Shown here: one piece after another, positions 38,474 through 50,500 of the stretch
How the letters are laid out: every line of letters starts with the position of its first letter
Numbering within the stretch: position 1 is the first letter of the stretch
Assembly (NCBI GenBank): GCA_020631735.1
Contig: CM036199.1
Coordinates: forward strand, 20,563,553-20,627,552
Reading direction: 5' to 3'
From: Saccharum officinarum
Taxonomy: Eukaryota; Streptophyta; Magnoliopsida; Poales; Poaceae
DNA: 64,000 nt
The notes under the pieces: generated by a model
Told to the model about the DNA's origin: nothing
The model's database searches: none
The model's input: only the letters and a program-made list of their open reading frames with translations
Program-made: the position numbers and the translations under genes

Positions 38474-38485
38474 TGGTATCGGAGC
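38474..38485 (+). other. primer-binding site of element C
   Basis: TGGTATCGGAGC two bases after the LTR, identical to that of element B. Both use an initiator Met tRNA-type primer with the same G variant. Confidence 0.88.
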
Positions 38486-38522
38486 CCGGTCTCTCATTTG
38501 TGGTCTTCACCGACCCGAGAGG

Positions 38523-39599
38523 ATGGCGGAATATGGACTAGATGTTGATTGTCCTCACATGTTTGATGGCACACACTTTGCACGGTGGAAAAATTGGATG
38601 ATATGCAATTTTAAGTTTATTTGCCCTCAAATGTGGTGGATGGTAGATGTAGGCTTTTCTCATGTTTTGGATGAAGATAATCTAACTCAAGCACAAGAGA
38701 AATGCCTAGATCTTGACATCCAAGCTACTAACATCATGTATAGATCTTTGGATGATAGCATCTTTGGTAAGATCATGGACCTCAAATCCGCTCATGAGAT
38801 ATGGGCCTATCTCAATGAAAAGTATGGAGCTATCACCGATGATGACGATGATGTCAAGCCCAAGGAGGTTGCACATGATGATGTTGAGCATGACCACAAC
38901 ACGATGGTTGTGGAGGATTGCTCCACCTCATGGTCAAGTGATGATGATGATCGATCTACCACAAGTTCACTTGACAAGAATGGTGATGATGCATCAAGTG
39001 TTGCAAGTGATTTTTCTACCCCAAGCACACTTGATGGTGACAACGTTGGTTCATGCTCGGGCCTTGATGATGCTACTACAAGCCCATCCACTACATCACA
39101 TTGCTTCATGTCACTAGGTGACACAAAGGTATCAAATGATAATGTGATTGATCATGTTGATTCATATGATGAGCTTGTTAGTAGACTTGCTAGCATGAAC
39201 ATGTCTTTAGAAAATGAGAAAGCTAAAACCATGAAATTGGAAAATGAAAACTCATTTCTAAAAACCACATGTGAACAACAAAAGCATCTACTTTATGTTA
39301 CTACTTGTTCACATGAGGAGCTAAAATTGGCTCATGAGGAACTTAGTGTTGCTCATGATAATTTGGCACAAGAACATGCTTCTCTCTTTAAGATGTTATT
39401 AAAGAAAATTAAAAATAATGAGAGCTCATCACATGGATCAAATGATCAATTGCAAAATGTGACTAACCCATGTGATGTAGGGAGAAAGCATGTATCCACC
39501 TCTTGTGATGACTTATTAGATATGCCATGTTCTTCACATATATATGCTTGTTCTACTTCTATGTCTTGTGAGACTAACCTTTTTGAAGGAGAACAATGA
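38523..39599 (+). CDS. gag: element C gag, N-terminal and coiled-coil part
   Basis: The structural polyprotein of the gag-only element. The start MAEYGLDVDCPHMFDGTHFA is chosen because it is the first Met after the primer-binding site and gives the copia gag N-terminus (FDGTHFARWKNWM, then WMVDVGF, IMYRSLDDSIFGKI, SAHEIWAYLNEKYG). An acidic Ser/Asp-rich linker follows (residues about 105-215), then a coiled coil (about 225-320: YDELVSRLASMNMSLENEKAK, EELKLAHEEL). The frame closes at 39599. The zinc-knuckle part continues in another frame from 39744, so a frameshift separates them; whether it is a mutation or an assembly indel cannot be told. Confidence 0.85.
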   Translation: MAEYGLDVDCPHMFDGTHFARWKNWMICNFKFICPQMWWMVDVGFSHVLDEDNLTQAQEKCLDLDIQATNIMYRSLDDSIFGKIMDLKSAHEIWAYLNEKYGAITDDDDDVKPKEVAHDDVEHDHNTMVVEDCSTSWSSDDDDRSTTSSLDKNGDDASSVASDFSTPSTLDGDNVGSCSGLDDATTSPSTTSHCFMSLGDTKVSNDNVIDHVDSYDELVSRLASMNMSLENEKAKTMKLENENSFLKTTCEQQKHLLYVTTCSHEELKLAHEELSVAHDNLAQEHASLFKMLLKKIKNNESSSHGSNDQLQNVTNPCDVGRKHVSTSCDDLLDMPCSSHIYACSTSMSCETNLFEGEQ

Positions 39600-39743
39600 G
39601 CTCAAAAATGAAGTGAAGAATTGAGCAACAAGTTAGAGAGGTGCTACAACTCAAAAGTCACCTTTGAGCATGTTGAACAACAAAAGAAGCTACGGTGACA
39701 TGAGCGGCATTGGCTTCAACAAGAGCAATATCAAAGGCAAAAG

Positions 39744-40553
39744 ATGGGGAAGAGAAGATATGAAAGAGAGATAAAGAAGCAAGAACAAGAGAAGCTCTCT
39801 CATTTTATGTGCTTTAAATGCCATGAAATGGGACATCTTGCAATTGGTTGCCATAATGAAGAAAAGCTCAAGTTGAAGAAAGAAGAAGAGAGGCTCAAGC
39901 ATGTCAAGTGCTTCAAGTGTCGCACTTGGGGTCATCTCACCTCAATGTGCCCAACCAAGAAACTAGTGAAGCAACAAAAAGAGCCTCAACCAAAGCCACA
40001 AGTTGAGCAAGAAACCACACCCCAATCTCAAGTCAAGATCAACCACAAGGATGATGATGGTGACTTGATGATGAAGAAGAAGAAAACAAGAAGGGGTGGA
40101 AGAGGAAGATATCCAATGCAAATCCAAGATGCCAAGATGATGAGCAAGATTCAAGATAAGAAGAGAGATTTGGCTCACATCAAGTGCTTCAAGTGTGAAG
40201 ATATGGGACACTTTGCCTCGGGGTGTCCTACCAAGCTTGAGAAGAAGGCTCAAGCAACTCATGAGAGGCAAGGCAATGAAAAGCATCACATGAGCAATGA
40301 AGAAAAGGCTCAATCAAAGAGAAGATGCTATTCATGCCGGGAAAGGGGACACATGGCACATTCATGTCCCCTAGGTAACACTTCTAAGCATATTTCAATT
40401 GATGATACTAATGTGCTTAGAAAGGATGTAAATGGTACCTCTATTGTTGCTATTGCAAAACATCCCGCTACCCATACTAAGGCTTTGCCTAAGTATGTTG
40501 CTCCTAACTTGAGAGGACCCAAACTTGTTTGGGTACCATCAAAAAGTGGATGA
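39744..40553 (+). CDS. gag: element C gag, C-terminal part with four CCHC zinc knuckles
   Basis: Nucleic-acid-binding end of gag. Four C-X2-C-X4-H-X4-C knuckles: CFKCHEMGHLAIGC (39810-39851), CFKCRTWGHLTSMC (39909-39950), CFKCEDMGHFASGC (40185-40226) and CYSCRERGHMAHSC (40326-40367). Basic Lys/Gln-rich linkers lie between them. The product ends with GPKLVWVPSKSG, the usual copia sequence just before protease, but a stop follows and no protease frame exists. Most copia gags carry one or two knuckles, so four is unusual. The true frame begins upstream of 39744, beyond the frameshift. Confidence 0.85.
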   Translation: MGKRRYEREIKKQEQEKLSHFMCFKCHEMGHLAIGCHNEEKLKLKKEEERLKHVKCFKCRTWGHLTSMCPTKKLVKQQKEPQPKPQVEQETTPQSQVKINHKDDDGDLMMKKKKTRRGGRGRYPMQIQDAKMMSKIQDKKRDLAHIKCFKCEDMGHFASGCPTKLEKKAQATHERQGNEKHHMSNEEKAQSKRRCYSCRERGHMAHSCPLGNTSKHISIDDTNVLRKDVNGTSIVAIAKHPATHTKALPKYVAPNLRGPKLVWVPSKSG

Positions 40554-43500
40554 TTGTTTATAGGTACCATCGGCATTGGAGGCTTGATTCAATTGGATTC
40601 ATATTGGTCATCATATGTTGAATCAAGTTTTAAAGCTTAGTGCATATCCAATCCCAATGCTAAGTCAAAATAAGTGAAGTCCAAGTGCTACAACATACAA
40701 GTGCAATGTTAAAGATTGTGGTGATTTATTGGATATATTTGATGGCTTGCAAATATTCAAGTTGAAAGCTTGCTATTGGATGATCATGAGCTAACCAAGG
40801 TATATCTCTTGTTGATCATTTCACTTGGGTGCATATGAGTTGATTGAATTGGATATATATGCAATGTTGCTTGCTATGAGATGATTGAATGGATTAAATG
40901 TCTAGCAATCAAATTTGGATTGATTTGTGTTGGATAAATTCATGAGATGACATTTAGTAAGTGGATTGAATGGATATATGTCTTATGAAAGTGTTCAAAC
41001 AAGTGAGTTTCAAGTTTGATTCAATTTGGTGAAGTATAGCTCAATATATTGAAATCTGTCCATTATTAAAAATCTGAGCTAGCTGAGATCAAGTCTGAGT
41101 TTGAGTGACTAAATTATATTGGACTGGCTTGAAATTTGGTATGCATGCTCTAGACTTATGATATGAGATGCTGTATAAATTTCATGATAATTGGATGAGA
41201 AATGCTTCGGCTTTGGAGTACATCTTGTCAGCTATAGTGCAGCAGTTTTCAGCATGTAGCAGTGGTGGAAGATTTGAAATCTGGTAGCAATCTATATGTC
41301 AAATGAATCTCAAATTTTTACAGCTGCTAGATGACTTAGTGAATCACATCTCCACCAAATTTTATGGCATTTGGATCTGTACATTGGGAGATATGAATTA
41401 TTCTTTGAAGAGTACAGAATCTGCCAGAAAAGTGATAATTATTGGATTGATCTAGAGTCACTTTAAGTGAAAGGTCCTCAAGTTGGAAACATATTTATAA
41501 GTGTTTGAGGCACCTAAGTTTGGTTTTGAATTGATCTAGAAGCATGACAAGAAATGAGTACAAGGGCATTGATTGTGGAATGTACTTGGTGTACATATTT
41601 AGTACTCAAATTTGAAGATCAAGATCAAACTCAAGATGAGAATAAAGTTTAAGTTCTAGTGATGATTGGAGATTATTTGGTAGAGAGAAAAGGGCTTTAA
41701 AAAAAAAGGGGATTCAAGGTTACTCATCAAGTTAAGTCCATAGATCAATCAATCAAAGACAATTCAAGTAAGTGTCAAGGATGGTTCTTTGGAGAGAGGT
41801 CACTTCTCCCTGCTGAGGGGGCTTGCCGCCCATGGGTGGGTAAACCGAGCACTGGCTTGGAAGGCTAACATGGAAGTGATGAATTCAAGGGACATTTGAG
41901 ATGCTTAATTGAAGCAATCAATAGGGTTGATCAAGAAAAGCAAGCAACACCCAAAAAAAAAGAGCTAGTCATAGTTATAAAATTGGTATCATAAGTACTT
42001 CTCTGATGCAAGCATTGATCAAAGAGAAAAAGCAAGCCAACCACAACAAGAGATAATGCACTTGATTATTAGTGGTTCTCATTTCATATGGGTGAAGCAT
42101 GGATTTCTCTATAATAATTGGTCTTCACCAAGCTTATAAATTGGACTTCACATTGCTATTGGAGTAATGAATTGGAATCTATGTGACTATCCTCTACTCC
42201 AACATAACAAAGGTATCATTGAAATGTGCATGATCATTTCATCCCTTACTAGTATGCGATTAGTGCATATAGTACATGCTTACTAGGATCATGCATAACA
42301 AATGAAATGTTTAAATTCATAGCCTACCACTATTGCTTGAATTGTTTAAATGATCTAGTGGTATGTGTATGAATTTGTTCATGAGCTAGTGAACCCAAGT
42401 ACTTGATCTAGTTTGGATTGCTAACAAGTGACAAGTACAACATTGGCAAGATAACCCTTAGTATGAGGAGTGAAGAAGCTTGTCATTGGATCAAACCAGA
42501 CTTAGAATCTTAGGCAAATCAACTTAGTTCAAATCATACTAGAAGCTCATGACAATGATATGGGTACAAGCACAAGACAACAATGCAAATGGATATCTAG
42601 GGTGTTTCAAATGGTATCTAGACTCAAAGTATTTCTACAATTGGTATTTACCAGTGGTGTCTAGATCATGATCTACAAGTGATATCCTACAAGTGGTACT
42701 CATAAAGATAGCAATGTTCAAGAAAAGATCATATTGACAAATCCTACAAGTGGTTCCATGATAGAGGATTCTTCAAATTGGTATCACACACTTATTCATG
42801 ATATTTCTACACATGATATCATTTATACAAGATGGTGGTTCCACAAGTGATCCTCAACTTTAAGTGATCATCAAATGAAGAAAGTTCCCTCACACACAAG
42901 AGCTCAAAATTATCAAGTGAATGACCCATGCTATGACATAGAGGGAGGAGCCCCACCTAATGGTATCAAGGTCAAAGATCCTAAGTGGTATCTTAAGAGC
43001 AACATACAAGTAATGTCATTCCAACATGTGCAGTGATGTCCATCAACAACACAATATTCAAGTCTCAACCATCTACCCCAATGCAAGCCTTTGCATCAAT
43101 GAGCAGTACACCCTTTATGGAAATTGATGACAAAGGGGGAGAAGTTGGAACAAAGATATGTCAATACACCAAGAGAGAGAGGTTTGGGAATGAGTTTGGA
43201 CATGGAGATGGATAAAGAGGGAGCAACAATGAAGAAAAGAGAAGGATCAAAATTCTTGGACAAGAGAAGCACACAAGTAGGGGGAGCAAGCTCATGAACA
43301 TTGATTGGTTGCATTTGACTTGTGCATATTCATGTGCTTGCTAGCATTGCATAAGTTTTTATATTTAACATGCATGCTTGTGTGGTGTTTGCTAGTTATA
43401 GAACTTGAATGATGATATGATAACTAGCATGCATAGGATGATAGCTAGACTTGTGTTTATCATGAAAAACTAGAACCTTGCTTATAATGTTGATCTCACG

Positions 43501-43862
43501 GGGTTTCTAGTATTTTTGATGTCTAGCTACTCATGATGCTAAGGATGATGGCAAACTTATGATTTTCAAATGGTATCAAGCTACTAATTGGTAGCGAGCT
43601 ACAAAGGTTTATTCTATACACCTTAGCATCACTTAGTAGTGCTAACCCTCCCACAAATTTCATATTTATGCATATGTGCAAGCTTGAAACCAAACCATTT
43701 GAGCACATATGTAGGGAGAGTTATCACTACCAAGTTGGATTTTATGATGCTTATCCAAATTCTTACATAGAGCTTAAATGTTGGATAAGTGGCATAAAGT
43801 CCAAAAGAACTTATTTTCCATATCTTTGTAGAGTTGTCATCAATTACCAAAAAGGGGGAGAT
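40554..43862 (+). other. 3.3-kb non-coding tail of element C with repeated polypurine tracts
   Basis: It replaces pol and has no open frame of note. It ends with a polypurine tract AAAAAGGGGGAGA at 43849-43861 next to the 3' LTR. Further copies lie upstream at about 43131 (CAAAGGGGGAGAAG) and 43278 (GTAGGGGGAGC). Multiple polypurine tracts are a described Sirevirus trait. The sequence is rich in ATGATTGA-like and TGGTATC words but no clear tandem repeat was found. Confidence 0.75.
43849..43861 (+). other. polypurine tract of element C
   Basis: AAAAAGGGGGAGA ends one base before the TGAAAG start of the 3' LTR, the normal position for the plus-strand primer. Confidence 0.9.
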
Positions 43863-46301
43863 TGAAAGCCCAAGTTTGGTTTTGGTAATTGAGTGACAAC
43901 CTTAGGTGGACTAATTGTGTTTATGTGAGATACACAGGGAATTAGTCCATAGATGATTGTGTCATGAAGGAGCTCATTGCATATGAGACATGACATGGAG
44001 TCATGTGACCAAGGTGGCGAAGATCAAGATGAGGCTTGGCTTGATGGACCGGTTGCAAGTGTGAAGGGCAAGTCGGAGGCTTTGGAGCGATGGACCGCGA
44101 GGCGGTGAAGCTTGAGCAAGACTTGGTGCCGATGGACCGACGCAATGGTGAAGAGCAAGTGAGGTCAAGATCGATGGACCAAGGTCACATGATGATATGA
44201 AGTGGATCATATCATTTGTGATATGGTTGGTGCATGTGTTGCATCAACGTCAGAGGAGATGGAGTGGAATGCGCAAGGCAAAGGTATAACCTAAGGGCAT
44301 TTCCATTTCACCGGTCATAGGTGTGTAGAGAAGTTTATGACCGGGTTTAGGATAGATGGCCGTACTATCAAGAGGGGCAAACTTGTTTGCATATCGGTCA
44401 TCTAGTGCCACTTGAGCGATCTAACTTTGCATACGTGTTAGGATCGAGTGGCGTGGCAAGTTGAGTGGTTAACTCCTTCGGTAAAATGATTATGAAAATG
44501 CTAACACACGTGCACAAGGTGGTGATCACTTGTTGGTGTTGGCACATTTACGAAGGCAGTGGAGTTTGAGTGGTAGAGAGGGTTTGGGTTCCTCTCTCCC
44601 TCCCGTCGAGCTTGCGAGCGCGGGATTCAGGTGTTTTCGAGGAGTTGAAAAGCCTATTTTCCACTACGCCGGAAGTCGGAAAAGAAACGGAGGCGAATGG
44701 AGGTCACAGAGGTGACCGGACGCTGCACCGGACGCTGCACCGGACGCGGTCACGGTATGATCGGACGCGTCCGGTCAGTTCACCGCGGCGCGGCACTAGG
44801 GTTTGTGACCGGACGCTGGTCTGGCCTGACCAGCGCGTCCGGTCAGTTCAACTGGGCGTAAAAGAAAAGCGCGCGACCGGCGCGTCCGGTCCTTCACGGG
44901 ACCGGAGCGTCCGGTCAAGCGTCCAGAGAGGCCGAGCGCAGCGTAGCGCCGATCGGACGCGGGGCGCGTCCGGTCACGTACGATCGGACGCGTCCGGTCT
45001 CAACGGGAGCATACTGGAACGCGACCGGACGCGGGCACTGTCGCGTCCGGTCACTCGGTTGAGCGCGTCCGGTCAGGGCAACGGCTAGTTCTGACGCGCG
45101 CTGTTCACGGTTGTCGTGTAGTGACCGGACGCGTCCGGTCACCCTGACCGGAGCGTCCGGTCGTCCCGAGTTTTGCCCAGTGAAGGGTAACGGCTCTATT
45201 TGACCGTGGGGTTATAAATAGATGCCTTGGCTGGCTGTGGCCAGCAAGCTGAGCACACTTTGGCCTTGGTGGCTTATGTGGTAGTGCTTGGAAGCCCTCT
45301 AACTCACTCATGCTTGATAGTGTTCATCGGATCGAGTGAGAGAGCGATTCTAGTGCGTTGCATCGAGAGGATTGCATCGAGTGGCACTAGGTGATCGTGT
45401 TGCAAGCCGGTGGTGCTTGTTACTCTTGGAGGTTGCCACCTCCTAGACGGCTTGGTGGCTTGCGACTCCGTTGAAGCACGCGTGGAGATTGTGCGTGGCT
45501 CCGGAGGAGAATTTGTGAGGGGGATTGTGCTCACCCCGCGGGGATCGCGAAGAGCAACTCTAGTAAAGCTCGTGGCTTGGAGGATCCCCATCTTGAGAGT
45601 GGATGTGCGGCACCCGCTGAGGGTTTGACTCTTGATAGTCAATTAGCTCGTGATCCATCAAGTGGGTGTATCGCCATAACGGGGACTAGCTTGGTGGCAA
45701 CCAAGTGAACCTCGGTGAAAAACTGCCGTGTCAACATTGTGTACATCTTCTCGGTGGTTTGCTTTCGATTCACAAGCTTGTATTTACATTCATATACTTG
45801 TACTTGTGTAGTTGCTCTTGTAACTAGTTTCCTTGTGTAGTTAGCTAGTTACCTTCTTGCTTGTGTAGCATAGAAGTAGCTCCCGTTGCGTGGCTAATTT
45901 GGTTTGTGTAACCTTATTAGTCATATTGCTTAGTTTGTGTAGCTAAGTAATTTGCGCTCTCTAGTTTGGCATTAGTTGCCTTGCTATTGAGCATTGCTAG
46001 TGAGTATAGGTGGCTTCGTGCTTTTGCTTACTAGAATTGTGTAGGAGCTCCCCAGCTTTGCTAAAGTACTAGTGCATAGGTTTGTGTGACCTTGCTATAG
46101 AATTGTTTAGGAGAGCTCTTGCTAAGGAAAGCACCTTAGTTATATAATTAGGATCTTTGTGAGGTGCTTGTGAACTTAGATAGAGGGGTGTAGTCTTGGC
46201 TAGACTGATAGTTTTAATTCCGCATTTGTTTCGGTTTGCAGACGCGATTAATTTTAGAAAGGACTATTCCCCCCCCTCTAGTCCGCCATCTCGACCCTAC
46301 A
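43863..46301 (+). repeat. 3' LTR of element C
   Basis: 2439 bp, starts TGAAAGCCCAAGTTTGG and ends CTCGACCCTACA. The palindrome array is at about 44712-45170, including a perfect GACCGGACGCGTCCGGTC at 45123-45140. TATA (TTATAAATAG) is at 45212-45221. Several palindromes intact here carry one-base indels in the 5' copy. Confidence 0.95.
45123..45140. promoter_or_regulatory. 18-bp perfect palindrome in the LTR upstream region
   Basis: GACCGGACGCGTCCGGTC. Related half-sites (GCGTCCGGTCA, GACCGGACGC) recur many times in the 500 bases before the LTR TATA box. Palindromic arrays in this position are known for maize Sirevirus LTRs; the role as protein-binding or silencing target is inferred. Confidence 0.7.
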
Positions 46302-46881
46302 GTCCGACAACTATGATGATTATGTCAAGCTCAAGAGTGAAAATGAGATGCTTAGAAATGAGAACAAGAAGCTAAAAGAGTTGGTGGCTCTTGAAAAGCA
46401 AACATCAAATGAGTCACTTATTGAAGAGAACAAAAAGCTCAAGCAAGAGAAAGAGCATCTCAAGACCGGCCTAAGCAAGTTCACAAGAGGCCAATATTTG
46501 CAAAGTGAGCTACTCATGAACACCGTCATCAAGATGGATAGAAGTGGCATTAGTTACTTGGCAAATCAAGAGAAGAAGGCTAAAGCTCAACAACAACAAA
46601 GCAAGTCAAAGCCCAAGCCAAAGAGATGTGTTGAGTGTGGACAAGAGGGCCATTTTGCTCATGAGTGCAAAACTCCACCACCACAACCCTTGCCCAAGCA
46701 TGCTAGACCCTTTGCTTTCAATGCTCATTACATGCTTAGAAAAGATTCAAGTGGAAAAATGAAAGTCATGTTCTTGGGTCCCCCAAACAAAAATAGGCCT
46801 AAGAAAATATGGGTTGCCAAGTCACTAGTTGAGAAAGTCAAGGGTCCCTCTCAAGTTTGGGTCCCTAAACAAAAAGCTTGA
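46302..46881 (+). pseudogene. gag: gag of element B, C-terminal part with zinc knuckle
   Basis: Continuation of the gag interrupted at 36033. It reads DNYDDYVKLKSENE, a coiled coil (ENKKLKELVALEKQ...), SKFTRGQYLQSELLMNTVI, a Lys/Gln-rich linker and a complete knuckle CVECGQEGHFAHEC at 46627-46668. It ends with GPSQVWVPKQKA at 46881, just before the protease segment. This part is open without stops. Confidence 0.9.
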
Positions 46882-46895
46882 TCTCTTGTGTATAG

Positions 46896-47570
46896 GTGAA
46901 CTATAAGACCGGTGGATCTCATTGGGTTATTGATAGTGGTTGCACTCAACATATGACCGGTGACCCTTGTATGTTCACCTCACTTGAAGAGAATGGGGTA
47001 TGTCAAGAGAAGATCACATTTGGAGACAATTCAAAGAGCAAAGTCAAGGGTATAGGCAAGATTGCAATATCAAATGATCACTCTCTCTCAAATATGCTCT
47101 ATGTTGCTTCATTGAGTTTCAACTTACTATTCGTAGGGCAACTTTGTGACCTTAGCTACCAATGCTTATTCACTCCTAATGAAGTGGTAGTTTCAAAGAT
47201 AGATGACAAGCAAATGATTTTCAAAGGCTTTAGATACAACAATCTCTATCTTGTTAATTTCACCTCCGAAGATGCAAACTTGATGATATGTTTGTTCACC
47301 AAAACTACACTTAGATGGCTTTGGTATAGGAGGCTTGCTCATGTTGGAATGAACACTCTCAGCAAGCTATTGAAGAAAGAATTAGTAAGAGGCTTGAAGG
47401 ATGTCAAGTTTGAGAAGGACAAACCTTGTAGTGCATGTCAAGCTGGCAAACAAGTTGCAAATACCCATCCAACCAAAGCTTACATGTCAACATCAAGAGT
47501 GTTAGAACTTCTACACATGGATTTATTTGGTCCTACAACTTACAAGAGCTTGGGTGGAAATCTCTATTGT
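46896..47570 (+). pseudogene. pol: copia protease and GAG-pre-integrase of element B
   Basis: Aspartic protease with the active-site motif WVIDSGCTQHMTGD, followed by ITFGDNSKSKVKGIGKIAI and LLFVGQLCDLSY. The GAG-pre-integrase domain has LWYRRLAHVGMNTLSKLLKK and CSACQAGKQ (the H-H-C-C zinc site: the first His lies in RRLAH, the CxxC is CSAC). It ends at the integrase start (LHMDLFGP...GGNLYCLV), where the solo LTR D is inserted at 47576. The frame resumes at 52985. Confidence 0.92.
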
Positions 47571-47575
47571 CTAGT

Positions 47576-50500
47576 TGTAACACCCTAGGTGTTTATCACC
47601 AATTAGACAGTGGGTTTAAGATCAAACCTGATAGATTAGTGGAGATGACGATGCCAAAATCAAACCTATGGAGATAAGCCCTAACCTAAACTTGGATATT
47701 GCACCCTTGCTTACATATAGGCTCAATTAAAAGATATATGCTTGGGTGTTGCTATCAAAGTATCTTCACATGTCTCACCTCAATAACTATCTATATTGAT
47801 CCCTGGAAAAGTTTCATGAAGTTTGGAATCAAAAAGTCACATGAAATGATAAGTTCCATTCCTATTGGAAATTGCCCATTAAGTTAATGGAACTATAGAA
47901 CATCAACCAAACCTTGCAACTTTACCCAAATGACTCTAGATGAACTCTACAACAAAAGTCATGAAGGGTTCATGTTGAGCAAATGTCAAGAAATTGCCCC
48001 GATTGGCCTAAAACCCTAGTTTCGGCTTTATCGAGTTGCTACTTTGACCAAAGTGGAAGTTTGACTTCTGTACTAGTTATAAGGTTTGACCTTAAACAAA
48101 AGTGGTAGTTCATCTTATGTAGAACAAACTTGGTTTAATGGTCCAGAGCTAGTTTGGCTTCTAGTGTGGTCAAATAGAGCTCACAAGTTTGGTTAAGCTG
48201 CTGTTTTTGAAAGGGCAGAAAATATTCTAAGTCCTGAGTTGGCAGCAATAAGTTAACATGTTTGGTAACCTTTATCTCCCTAACCGTGCTAAACCAGTTC
48301 AAGGTCCTTTAATAAAAGTTGAAGATTGAGTAGAGTAGAACAAACTTTGTTTTTGGAGCGAGAGCCAGATCAACTTGGAACTAAGTCAAACAGAGGCTCG
48401 AAAATTGAATCAGCGGCTGTTTTCAGACTTAGAATTTTTCTAAGTCTGGAATTCATCGTCGTCGCCTTTGGCATTCCGCGTTCTCCAAAATTCATTGAGC
48501 AACTTGAATTGATCCAAAAATAAAAGTTGGAGATAACTCTCTTGTGGAGAGTATGCAAAAGGTTGGGATCAATTTGATCGAGTTTAGCCCTTCAAAATCC
48601 AAGAAAACCGAGCCCTACTCTAGTTATAGTTAATTTGTTGACAGTGCCTAATTTGAGCTTAATTAACCACTGATCTAAAACCCTAATGACCATGGCTCCT
48701 TAATCAAATTTGTAGACCTTTGTATGGGCTTTAACTTTCATTTTGGGGCCAAGGTCCAAATCGGCCCGGATGTAGCCCAAAAACGCAGTTCAATATGGCC
48801 TCACCGACGCCCGCCACGTATTCGACAGATGTCCTCTAAGGGATGGACGTGGCGCCCATGCACCAGAGCGCCTTCGCCATGGACGCCGCGCGTCCTCCTC
48901 TCTGCCATGTGTCCGCGCCTCCCTCAGCGTGGCGGAGCATCAGAGCGACCAGCCCGAGCCCCTCCCTTCTCCTCACTCACCTCGCCTCTCCCGCTCCCAT
49001 TCTCACCGCGCACGCGCAGAACGCGGCCGCGCCATGGTCACGGCCGCCATTGCCGCACGGTAGTTCTTCCCCCCCAACTGCTGCCGTGTTCTCCTTCTGT
49101 CCTAATCAAGTGCACCACCATGTCCGCCTTCCCTCACTCCATCCTCGCGTGCGCTTGTTGCCACCAAATCCGTCGAGGTTGGGCCGTCGTCGCGCAGCTA
49201 CGTCGACGAGCCACGAGCTCCCATGGCCGGGACACCTCGGACCGCTACCGGGTTAATTGAGCCCGCTAGCAGCTTCACCGTTGCATGCCGCCCCTCCCAC
49301 GCCCCTTCCTCGGCCCCGTTGGTTGCCGGCAAGCTCCGGCGACAGAGCCGCCACGGCAGTTTCGCCGGTCACCGTGGACAGCGAGCCACAGTTCCTCTCT
49401 CGGTCGTCCACGACCACCGACAGAGTTGCTCAGGCACGGGGATGGACGCGCGGCCCAATGCTCGCCGCCGTTGGCCTTCCCCTGGCCGGAGCAGGCACCG
49501 CCGGTGAATCGCTTCCCCCCCTCCTCTGCTCCGTTCCACGGAGGAAGAAGGGAAAATGTTGTGTATGCCTTCTCTTGGTATGACAGGCGGGCCCAACCGG
49601 ACAGTGGGTCCCTCGGGTCAGTTTTAGTGGCGGTCTGATTTGGGTGTACATTGGGTGCGCTTAGCAGTTCTCGGGTGAAGTAGTTAGACTTCGTTTTTGA
49701 ATTCCAGAAATGTTGTAAATCTTCTAAAAATCATATCTCTTGCTAGGTAATTCCAAAAATAGTAAATAGGGACTTTTTGGAAACCTTGAGAAGAGATCTA
49801 TGCATTGGAGTCATAATATGTTACATGTTTGTAGGTATTTTCTAATGTCTTTACTTAAGTTTTAAAAATGCTCTAAAAATGCCTTTAAACCTAACCAGAG
49901 CAAGATCTCAAGTTTTAGAACTCCAAAAATAGTGATTCTTGTTTTGTTAAATTTGTGATGACATGTACTTGCTAGGAAAAATATTAAACACACTATTTGT
50001 TCACTGTTTTCTTAGGGTTTTGATTTGACCTTGATAAATAGGGAAAATCTACATTATATTGCTTGTCATTTTTATATCTTGAGTTGTGTTGCTCCAAATG
50101 ATGTGAAATTTTTATGGTAGTCTTTCCATGTTATGAATGTACTGTGGTATAAATTTCATGGTCATTACTCACTGTTTGATCAAGTTATTGATTTAACATG
50201 TTTAGGGCTTGATAAATAAGCTATTAAATAATATATAAATGATAAAATAGAAAATGTTGTTCCATTACCTTAGTATGATGTTTCTCTATCATATGGATTC
50301 ATAATATGATCATGTGTTTCTAGAAAATATTGAGTTTTAGGTTTAATTTGCTCTCACATGACTTATTGCAATAGCTATTTGTCTTTTTCTTAGAGGTTGA
50401 TATACTTGTCTAAATGGCTTGAAATTTGGACAGTAGACTTTTGGGAGCATGTGTAGGCCTCTGTAATTTTGGTAGAATTTATTATGCACTTTTGATAGGT

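Larger units (their letters stand above)
36034..46301 (+). mobile_element. element C: gag-only non-autonomous Sirevirus-like copia element
   Basis: Two LTRs (36034-38471 and 43863-46301) flank an internal region of 5391 bp with a primer-binding site, a gag with four zinc knuckles, and polypurine tracts, but no protease, integrase, RT or RNase H. The target duplication is GTCCA at 36029-36033 and GTCCG at 46302-46306 (one base changed). The gag frame of element B continues across the site (VVES-DNYDDYVK), confirming the insertion point. Mobilisation must have depended on an autonomous partner; the LTR relatives at 25822 and 62933 are candidates for that family. Confidence 0.93.

Noticed and set aside
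48724..49651. Several overlapping Pro/Arg-rich open frames in the solo LTR D
   Set aside because: All frames are open in this GC-rich island on both strands, and the same island in the other two LTRs is not conserved as protein.
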